From Paguma larvata (lineage: Eukaryota > Chordata > Mammalia > Carnivora > Viverridae): 64,000 nucleotides of DNA. The position numbers and the translations under genes are program-made. The DNA lies in contig CM057825.1 in assembly GCA_030068075.1 (NCBI GenBank), positions 79,065,123-79,129,122 on the forward strand. The letters run 5' to 3'. Under the pieces are notes generated by a model. The model made no database searches. It was given only the letters and a program-made list of their open reading frames with translations, and was not told the origin of the DNA. Shown in pieces: positions 57,126 through 64,000 of this stretch; positions within the stretch are counted from its first letter, which is position 1, and each line of letters starts with the position of its first letter.

Positions 57126-57728
57126 AACTAGGGCTTATTATTAGTAAGCTCAATACCTACCTACATTAATGCAAACAAAATTAATTCTATTTATCTTAAA
57201 TATTATGCAATGTCACAAATAAATATTGTGTGCAATAATTTTCCAAGAAAAGATTTGCAGATGATGGGTTTTTAATAAATAATCAGATAGGCACACAGAT
57301 ATCTGTATGCTCCTTACTGCTAACTATGCAAGTAAAAAACAGGATTTCTCTCTAATCAATGTCTTCTGTTGCATTTGGACACTTGTTAATGAGGATTTCA
57401 GGACTTTTTGATAAATGGGTATTTTTTGTTGTTGTTTTTTCCTGAGTGGTTCTGGGTTTATTCAAGTAATCTGTTTTGTCAATTCTTTTTAACATAAGAA
57501 TGGCGTTAATGAAATAATCATTTATAACAGCCTCCTAGTAATTGTCCATAGAGCTTATGAAGTTTCTGCTTATAAAGTGGGAGACTTATGTATTTCTGTC
57601 ACTGTTACAAGCATCTCTGTCACTACTAGTCCCTTGATTTTCCTGAAACTCTATCATTAAGACATCATTCTTTAGAGTTTTGTTTACTTGTATATTTAAT
57701 AACTCATTAACAAAAATAATATACCCTT
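57126..57728. other. Non-coding spacer
   Basis: Unique AT-rich DNA. Nothing is recognised. Confidence 0.4.
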
Positions 57729-57746
57729 TTGAAAAGGACAGTTCCT

Positions 57747-57959
57747 GGGGCACCTGGGTGGCTCAGTTGGTTAAGCGGCCAACTTCGGCTCAGGTCATGA
57801 TCTCACGGTCTGTGGGTTCGAGCCCCGCATCGGGCTCTGTGCTGAGGCTCGGAGCCTGGAGCCTGCTTAGATTCTGTATCTCCCTCTCTCTGTGCCCTTC
57901 TCCTGTTCATACTCTGTCTCTATGTCTCTCAAAAATAAATACAACATTAAAAAATATTA
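57747..57959 (+). mobile_element. Felid CAN SINE with perfect 18-bp target duplication
   Basis: A full-length copy close to the family pattern. The flanks ttgaaaaggacagttcct at 57729-57746 and 57960-57977 are identical over 18 bp, so the insertion is recent among those in this window. The 115-codon frame across it is SINE plus flank. Confidence 0.96.
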
Positions 57960-57977
57960 TTGAAAAGGACAGTTCCT

Positions 57978-58244
57978 TAAAAACATTATTAGCTTTCTCC
58001 TTAAATCCTTACCACCCTACATCTTAGTGGGAGTTAAATGATATTTAGCAGAGAGCAAAGCTTTTGGAGATGGCACATAATGGTCCTGAAGCCACAGGTT
58101 GAATAGTAAAAAGAAGTGCAGAAATTGGAAGTAGGAAAACGCCGAATATATAGTCCACATGAAGGAAGGACGGGAGGGAGAGAGCAGGAGAGGTAAAAAT
58201 AAATAAATAAATAAAATAAAATAGAAAAGACTTGAACTCTACTA
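57978..58244. other. Non-coding spacer with AAAT repeats
   Basis: Contains AAAT/AATA tandem repeats at 58194-58223. The 71-codon minus frame covers them and is not a gene. Confidence 0.5.
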
Positions 58245-58380
58245 TTCACCCTGGAAAAATCATAATCTCCAAGAGCCTTAGCTACCCCACCTGCAAAATG
58301 GGGTTGACAAAAATGCGACTTCCTCGCACTTTAATAGGACATCTCCATGTGTCACGTAAACTGTAGAGTATGATGCGACA
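58245..58380 (+). mobile_element. MIR fragment
   Basis: 'atctccaagagccttagcta', 'ccccacctgcaaaatggggt' and 'tgacaaaaatgcgacttcct' are the middle of a MIR in sense orientation. Confidence 0.6.
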
Positions 58381-59499
58381 TACGGGATGGTTTTTTACTT
58401 GACGTTACTTGCCTGTAATCAGCCCCGTTCTGTCATATAAACATCCATTTTAAAAAGATTGTCAACGGCTTTAAAATACAGACCCATGAATCCTATCTTC
58501 CTTTTTTGGTCTAGAAGCACTTCTGATGTTGTTAACCCAAAGGACCATTCACAGTTTTTAACAGCCTTTGTGTACCTACAAGCTCAGAGAGTGTACTGTG
58601 TGCTCCGAGGACGAGAGTTCTGTAAAACCTCTGCTTAAATAAGGAAGCCTGTTTTGAGTCCTGTTTCAGTCTGGTGCCTTTGGTCAAGGTGGAAACTAAA
58701 ATTGAAAACAGATAGATGTTTTACATTTAAATGGGTTTAACATAAATGTGCATTAAGCCATTTCACGGACGATTGCACAAATATCTTTTGCAAACTTGGT
58801 ACACGTGAGCACATATACAGTAACCATTAATGTCTTCCAGAGAAATAAGGTGCAGATCCAAAATTTTAAGCAGCTATCTTGAGTCCTCTCACTCGAAGGA
58901 AAATGTAATGGCTTTAAGGGAATTGCTCTAATAATATCATGGCATCTGCAATGGCTGGCCAGAGCAGAGCAGAACAGAGTATGTCACCATAGTTCAATTT
59001 AACAAGAAATAAGCTTCTCCCTGGAGAATCTAAACTCCCTAGTCTCCCACAAAGAAAATTGAATTTTGGAGGTCACACTTTGGGTAGGTTACCAGAGGGA
59101 GAAGCTTAACATTCTTTTTGTGATATCTCTGGGAGATCAATGCTATTCTACCAACAAATCGCTACCGAAGATCTGCTCCCGCCTCAACCCCTCCCCCCCC
59201 AAAATTTTACAAGCCTTTGCCGTCCCCTAGGAAATGGCAAATGATTGTGGCACTTAAGATGCCTGAGACCACGCTGGATGCCATCATGTTGAAACATCAA
59301 GTTTTGCACGGCGAAGTGATGAGAGGGGTAGATCCTGGGGGCAGGCTGAGGGGAGGGGAGGAGAGCTGGAGAGACTGTGGTGTGGGGTCGAACGAATCAG
59401 ACAGACCCACAGACAGAACGCTTTAGGCTAAAATTCACTGTTCAGCCAAATGTAAATCAACCGAACTGCTGTTACCAGAGAGAAAAACACATCGCCAAG
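58381..59499. other. Non-coding flank of the CpG island
   Basis: Repeat-poor DNA leading into the CpG island. Parts of 58440-58960 are even-textured and could be conserved. A C-run is at about 59192. No exon is identified. Confidence 0.45.
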
Positions 59500-59891
59500 T
59501 CAAGCCCAGGCGAAGCCCCGGCTCCGTGGGTGGACAGCCCCCTAGCTTAGTCGCCCCGGTGGGTGGTCGGAGGGCCTGGCGAATTCCCGCAATGGCTGGA
59601 GGCGCCCCAGCTTACCGCATCCTGGGCAGTGACCCTGGGTGGGCGCAGCCAGGCCATCGACCCCCCCACCCCACCCCCTGCAGCAACATGTGGGGCGCTG
59701 CCACTCCGCCGCCCGGGAACTCCCTCCGGCTGGAGTTCCTGGTGGACGCACACTTGGCCCGGAGAAGGTGCTGAATTACTCCGGAGAGAGATTCCTCCAG
59801 CGTTGAACTTGGCAGCTCCTGACATTTCCATCCCACCCTCTGTGCGCCAGCACTACATACACGCACACACACGCCCCTCTAGACCTGCCCA

Positions 59892-59930
59892 GGCTGCGCG
59901 CAGTGCTGGCTGCGCGCAGTGCTGGCTGCC
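59892..59930. repeat. 16-bp tandem repeat in the CpG island
   Basis: ggctgcgcgcagtgct occurs twice in direct succession (59892-59907, 59908-59923), with a partial third copy. Each unit has a palindromic ctgcgcgcag core, somewhat like half of an NRF1 site. Confidence 0.9.
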
Positions 59931-60135
59931 CGGTCAGGGACGGAACACCCGAGCGGGATTTGGAGGCGAGCACCCCAGCTCCGCTGGCCTCGGGAAGGGG
60001 ACTGGGTGTCCTAGCACTGGGTAGTTCCAGGGACTAAGCCCACTCCCTGGTTGGCCCAGAACCCGGTTTAGTTAGGGCCGCTGGCACCAACCCAGTCTCC
60101 TTTTGTGCTCTCCCGGGAAACCCGCCTCTACTCAC

Positions 60136-60390
60136 CCGGGCTGCGCGCGGATTCCGGCCGCCAGCGGCAGCCCGCTGCCCCATCCCACGAACACTGCGGC
60201 GCCCCCAGAGTGTGCAATGCGGAGCCCCGCCAGCGCGCGGCCAGAGCCGGGGAGTGCGGAGAGGGAGCGAGGGAGGGAGGGAGGAGGAAGGAGAGAGAAC
60301 GCGGCGGGGAGGGGCGGGGGTCGGCGGGGGGCGCGCGCGCCACTCCCACTCGCGCCGGGCACTCGCCTTCGCCTGCAGCCCTGGCCGGCC
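60136..60390 (-). other. Candidate first exon, minus strand
   Basis: Downstream (on the minus strand) of the CCAAT box at 60466-60462, the first ATG is at 60183-60181 with G at -3 and +4. It opens 16 codons (MGQRAAAGGRNPRAAR) that run straight into a strong donor CGG|GTGAGT (GT at 60135-60134). The start of the exon is only an estimate, 60-100 bp from the CCAAT box. A second good donor, GCG|GTAAGC-like, lies at 59615. I do not recognise the peptide. Confidence 0.35.
60306..60341 (+). other. G-quadruplex motif followed by (CG)n
   Basis: G-runs of 4, 4, 5 and 6 with loops of 1, 1 and 5 bases (60306-60331) are followed by a run of alternating CG to about 60341. It contains a GC box (ggggcggggg, 60311-60320) of the Sp1/KLF type. 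Confidence 0.8.
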
Positions 60391-60414
60391 AGCCCTGCCT
60401 CGCGGGCCGCGGGA

Positions 60415-60466
60415 CCAATCAGCGCGCGCGGGGGGAGCCGAGCCCTCCACGGGGCGCGCTCATTGG
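60415..60466. promoter_or_regulatory. Two opposed CCAAT boxes
   Basis: gaCCAATcag lies at 60415-60419 in plus orientation, a full NF-Y-type site. cATTGGcc lies at 60462-60466, the same site on the minus strand. They are about 45 bp apart in the densest part of the CpG island. This arrangement is common in TATA-less and bidirectional promoters. Confidence 0.7.
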
Positions 60467-60766
60467 CCCGGCGCGCTCGACCCAACTCCGGGAGAGTCGG
60501 CCTGAGCCGCCAAGTCTGCAAACTCCAGCCCGCAGGAGCAGACCGCCCGCGCGGCGCAGGTGGGGCGCCCCGCTCCGCGCTCTGGCGGGCAGGGGAGTCC
60601 GCCGAGTTCTACCCGCTGAACGCAGAGGATTTGAGACCTGCCCTTGAAGCCCTTTCCCAGGGAGCGTTCCAAACAAGCAGTGTTTGCTCAGGTTGCACCG
60701 ATTTCTTCCTGCGAGCGACCCCCCTGCGCGGCTCGCCACACCCTCACCCTGGATAGCAGCTGAGTG

Positions 60767-60940
60767 ATGGAAAGCTGGCAGTGTGAAATGGCCTCAGCCA
60801 AATCTTACTCCTGGCCACGCTCGCGAAAGCCGAAGCACCTAACAGCTGAAAAGCAAGTCGCGCTCTGGTTCAGGGCAGAACTAGACCGCTTGACGTTTGG
60901 AACAGAAAACAAGACTGCGGGGTGGAGGGTGGAGCGGTAG
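60767..60940 (+). CDS. Candidate 57-codon frame, first ATG after the plus-strand CCAAT box
   Basis: No ATG occurs between 60470 and this one, and its context is good (G at -3, G at +4). It starts MESWQCEMASAKSYSWPRSR and ends at the TAG at 60938-60940. That TAG overlaps a weak donor GCG|GTAGGA, and a better donor CAG|GTAAAG lies at 61031/61032. It could be the start of a spliced coding sequence, an upstream ORF or chance. The peptide is basic, with no signal peptide or membrane segment, and is not recognised. Confidence 0.25.
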   Translation: MESWQCEMASAKSYSWPRSRKPKHLTAEKQVALWFRAELDRLTFGTENKTAGWRVER

Positions 60941-60950
60941 GAGAGAGCCT

Positions 60951-62043
60951 GGGAGGCAGGTCTTTCTGAGAAAGTTGGGAATCTGGTTGGTAGGCAAAAT
61001 TCTCCCACCCTCTGCCAAACCCTTCTCCCAGGTAAAGCTATCCGCCCCCCCTCCCCCGCCTGCCAATCTCTCAGGAGGTATTGATTTTTTCTCTTCCTTG
61101 TTGTAAATCAGGTTTCACTCTCCTGAACTTTTCAATCCAAAGCTTCGAAGTGGAAAGGGAGCACGACCTTACCCTCCTCCCCGCTTAGCACGGATGAGGG
61201 CTGGGGGTTGGGGGGTGACCAGAGAAGGTCCCAGGAAGGGCCCCCACCTCTGCCCCGGGGGTACCTGGCCTGCAAGACTACCTTTGCTGTAGGGCCCGCT
61301 CCAGGGGCCACGTTTGCCCATCTATGAGGCACCTCTCTTCCATGGACTTTCTATTTTTCAAGTTTTTTTTCAGGTAGACCTGCCCTGAATCTTCCTGCTT
61401 CCTGCTTCCACTCCTTCCAGAATCTACTCCCTCTCAACATACCAGAGCCCAATATCTTTTTTTTTTTTTTAAACTTCCATCCCATTCCTTCTGTTTAGAG
61501 GGGACTTGAATAAGATATTTTTGATTAACAGCTCCTGGACCTCAGAAAAAATTTTCTCTTACTTAGTTCATGTGCGCAGGTTTACACAAGCTCAGGGTTC
61601 CGGCGGGCAAAAATAATTAGCACTCCTTTAGAACCTCTGCACATGCCCGGTGATCACTGCGGTGCTGTCTTCCTGCAGGGCTCAGCGCGTTGAATGAGCT
61701 GAACATGAATTAATCAGACTGAAACTGGAACTGTCCCTCAGCAAGAAGACAGGTTACCTCTGCAAGTTGGAATCTGGTACTTACAAGGGCGGGGGTGAGG
61801 GGGTGTTCATCACTGCTACTTATTTAGTTTCCAGGGAAGAAATTCCTTCTTCCAGCGTTCCTGTCCGTGTACCCAATTCACCTGATTTTTTACAAAGCTG
61901 GCTCAGCTCATAGTTTAGTCAAAACTTAATATTTGGGTTCAAAATGAAGTTCAATATATTCATGCAGTTCATGAGACTCTGAGTTCCTGATGGAGATAGA
62001 ATCCTTACAATCTCTTTTTAAAATGTATTTTAAGAGAATTATA
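60951..62043. other. Non-coding 3' flank of the CpG island
   Basis: CpG density drops. It contains the plus-strand donor-like CAG|GTAAAG at 61031, G-runs near 61200-61215 (only three, so below the quadruplex rule) and a T-run at 61459-61470. The rest is unique DNA with no gene recognised. Confidence 0.45.
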
Positions 62044-62250
62044 GGCACACCTCGGTGCTCAGTGGGTTAAGCATCTCACTCTTGGTTTTGGCCCAGCTCA
62101 TGATCTCGCGGTTTGTATGTTCAAGCCCCACACCCAGCTCTGTGCTGGCAGCATGGAGCCTGCTTGGGATTCTCTCCCTTGCTCTCTGCCCCTCCTCCAC
62201 TTGTGCTGACTCTCTCGAAATAAATAAATAAACTGAAAAAAAAAAAAAAG
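62044..62250 (+). mobile_element. CAN SINE, diverged head
   Basis: The head is altered (cacacctcggtgctcagtgg), but the body 'ctctgtgctggcagcatgga', the CT tract and a long A-tail (62236-62250) are clear. The 'gcatggagcctgcttggga' body puts it nearer the older subtype. Confidence 0.88.
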
Positions 62251-62439
62251 ATTGATAGATTTGTCCTTGAAATGTCAGCAGCGGTATCTCTGTGTGCTAG
62301 GATATTGGATGAGTTTTTTGGCTTCTTCCTTATACTTTACTGTATTTTCTAAAGAACATATAATACTAATCAGGGAAGAAACTAAATATGTTAACTCCCA
62401 ACACACTATACTCTTCAGCCATCACAAGAGCTAAAATAT
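62251..62439. other. Short non-coding spacer
   Basis: Unique DNA. A 60-codon plus frame (62252-62434) has no motif. Confidence 0.4.
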
Positions 62440-63225
62440 TAAATCCTCCTTCTACTGTACCCTTCACATCTCATCAATCACTAAGTCCCGTAAATTCCAC
62501 CTCCTAGAATAGTCCAGTTCAGGACTGTCCTCCTCAGCCTTTCTACTGCCACAGCAGTACCCTCGGCATCTCTTACCAGGTTTCAGCAATGGCCTTCACT
62601 CCCGTACCATCCAGTCAGCCGCCACGCTCCCTTCTCTTTGTATGGTGCTCCTGTCACCGAACAGCTTAAAATTCAGCAACTCCATTGCTATGAAGTTCAA
62701 ACCTAGCCTGCGGCAAGGCCTTTGCTTCCCAGCCTGACCACAGCCTTCCTTGTTGGCCTCATCTCCTGCCCTGACACTTCTTTCTCCCGTAGGATGATCC
62801 GGCCTCCGTGCAACTTTCCCTCCTTCCCTCTTGTGTCATGTGACCTCACAGGCCCATGGCTAAGACCATCCAGTGCTGGAATGCTGCTCTGCTCTCCCTC
62901 CCTCGCCCCCAAGCAGGGAGTTCCTACCTCTGCTTCAACACTCACTGCAGGGGCCCTTGGGTGGCTCAGTAGGTTAAGCATCTGACTCTTGATTTTGGCT
63001 CAGGTCACGATCTCACAGTTCCTGAGTTCGAGTCCCTGATCAAGCCTACTTTGGATTCTCTCTCTCTCTCTCTCTCTCTCCCCTCTTTCTCTCTGCCCCT
63101 CCCTTGCTTGCCCTCTCTCTCAACATAAATAAACTTAAAAAACTTTTTAAAAGACTCATTTCAAATATTATCTTTTTTATGAAGTCTTCAAAACTGAGAG
63201 AGCACAGTTAGCAGCTCCTCCTGTC
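62440..63225 (+). mobile_element. L2 LINE fragment split by a SINE
   Basis: 'tctcatcaatcactaagtcc', 'gtaaattccacctcctagaa', 'aacagcttaaaattcagcaa', 'ttggcctcatctcctgccct' and 'ggctaagaccatccagtgct' follow L2. After the SINE (62950-63153) the L2 continues with 'tcatttcaaatattatcttt' and 'ttatgaagtcttcaaaactg'. The 87- and 92-codon frames are shadows. Confidence 0.7.
62950..63153 (+). mobile_element. CAN SINE inserted in L2
   Basis: The head ggggcccttgggtggctcag, a shortened body ('cctgatcaagcctactttgg') that has lost part of the felid 'gctgacagctcag' region, a CT tract and an A-rich tail are visible. The L2 text resumes directly after it. Confidence 0.9.
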
Positions 63226-63249
63226 TGTACCTCAATGGCAAGTACTGTA

Positions 63250-63420
63250 TTTATCCAGCAAGTGTTGATGCAGCTCCGATTATGTGCCAGCCACAATGAA
63301 ACAAACACACATCACATTTATACTCCTGGAACACGCCCTGAGAGAAACAAACATTAAACCAAGTCACACACAAATAAATGATTGCAAACTGAGATAAGTG
63401 TGATGAAACCACTACATGTG
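63250..63420 (-). mobile_element. Possible L2 fragment, minus strand
   Basis: 'tccagcaagtgttgatgcag', 'ctccgattatgtgccagcca' and 'cactacatg' resemble the reverse complement of an L2 3' end in decayed form. An A/G run follows at 63422-63447. Confidence 0.4.
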
Positions 63421-63529
63421 TAAAAAAAAAAAAAAGAAAAAAGAAAAAACACCTGCACGGTTTGCTTTGAACATACGCCAACCATAACTCTTACCATATT
63501 GTGTTATAATCTGTTGATTTGTTTGTGCA

Positions 63530-63645
63530 GAGTTCTCTCTCCCATCATCTTCATCTGTGTAATACCATCCAGAACACAATGCCTGGCTCACAGTACTTGG
63601 TTAGTAAAAGTCTTTAAATAATGGATAAATAAATGAATGGCTATT
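63530..63645 (+). mobile_element. L2 LINE 3' end
   Basis: 'cagaacacaatgcctggctc', 'acagtacttggttagtaaaa' and 'aatggataaataaatgaatg' are the sense L2 3' terminus with its TGAA-like tail. Confidence 0.6.
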
Positions 63646-64000
63646 TAAATCCCCACGAAGCACTTTATTTCATGCATTATCATGCTATTATTGTATAAAA
63701 TCTAAAAGACTTTGGTTCTGAGTTCTCAAAATCCTTATCGTTAAGCCCTTGTCTCATCTTTCTAATTTGGTTTTCCCGACATAGAGTATCTCATTTCTTC
63801 TCATTTGATGTCACATTTAGAAGATATAGCTAATGTACTATTTGTAGGCCATTTATTGTTGCCAGAAGAAATTTATTGTTTTGCTTTTTATAAATTTGAC
63901 TTTTAACATATAAAAATCCAATTTTAAGATACAAAGCTAAAAGACCCAATGCGCAATCCATAAAAGAATAAATACACTGGACTTGGTCAAAATTAAAAAC
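63646..64000. other. Non-coding, AT-rich end of the window
   Basis: AT-rich unique DNA. The last 60 bp ('aagacccaatgcgcaatcca', 'gaataaatacactggacttg') could be the edge of an L1, cut by the window end. No gene is seen. Confidence 0.4.

Larger units (their letters stand above)
59500..60950. promoter_or_regulatory. CpG island, promoter of an unidentified gene
   Basis: GC content and CpG count rise sharply at about 59500, peak at 60130-60600 (many GCGC, CGCG and GGGGCGGGG words) and fall after about 60900. No other part of the window looks like this. Such islands mark promoters of widely expressed or developmental genes. There is no TATA box at the core. Many long overlapping open frames (up to 217 codons, all frames) are the usual effect of high GC and are not coding evidence. 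Confidence 0.9.

Noticed and set aside
60103..60756. 217-codon open frame on the plus strand in the CpG island
   Set aside because: High GC removes stop codons, so four or more frames are open at once here on both strands. The residues are mostly A, R, G, P and S with no domain, and the frame spans the putative promoter.
61195..61216. Second G-quadruplex candidate
   Set aside because: Only three G-runs of at least three within a suitable distance, so it does not meet the four-run rule.
1..64000. CRISPR array, phage, operon or other prokaryotic system
   Set aside because: There are no regularly spaced identical repeats with unique spacers and no dense operon-like coding. The repeat content is mammalian throughout.

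Overview
The window is nuclear DNA of a carnivoran mammal, most likely a cat or another feliform. The evidence is about 20 copies of a tRNA-Lys-derived CAN SINE. They have the felid-type body: an opening close to GGGGCGCCTGGGTGGCTCAG, then 'GTGCTGACAGCTCAGAGCC', a (CT)n tract and an AAATAAATAAAC tail. Most of the rest is old mammal-wide repeat (L2, MIR, L1M-type LINE-1, MER-like pieces), and there is no bacterial-style gene organisation. I find no complete protein-coding gene, no rRNA or tRNA gene and no CRISPR array. The short open frames are nearly all repeat-derived or chance.

Layout. 1-28.6 kb: non-coding DNA with L2 and MIR fragments, one 5'-truncated L1 (2.0-3.3 kb) and seven dispersed felid SINEs. 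Two AT-rich, repeat-poor stretches (22.6-23.0 and 28.0-28.6 kb) look like candidate conserved non-coding elements. 28.6-36.4 kb: an essentially full-length but ancient and dead L1 on the minus strand, with 3' UTR, broken ORF2, ORF1 and a 5' UTR ending in the usual 'CAAGATGGC'-like start. Six felid SINEs have since entered it, three of them nested in a chain. 36.4-59.5 kb: more non-coding DNA with further SINEs, L2/MIR, an L1 3' end carrying a CA microsatellite, a long GGAA microsatellite, a strong G-quadruplex motif, a CR1/L3-like reverse transcriptase remnant and one unidentified pair of open frames (46.1-46.7 kb). 59.5-60.95 kb: a clear CpG island, the only convincing promoter. It has two CCAAT boxes in opposite orientation, a GC box and G-quadruplex, and plausible first exons on both strands. 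61-64 kb: non-coding flank with L2 and two SINEs.

The simplest reading is that the CpG island is the start of one host gene, or of a divergent pair. If it runs on the minus strand, the whole preceding 60 kb could be its first intron. If it runs on the plus strand, the 60 kb is upstream DNA. The gene cannot be named from this sequence. I see no novel biological system. The points most worth checking are the CpG-island exons, the repeat-poor conserved-looking blocks, the nested SINE chain and the unexplained open frames at 46 kb.
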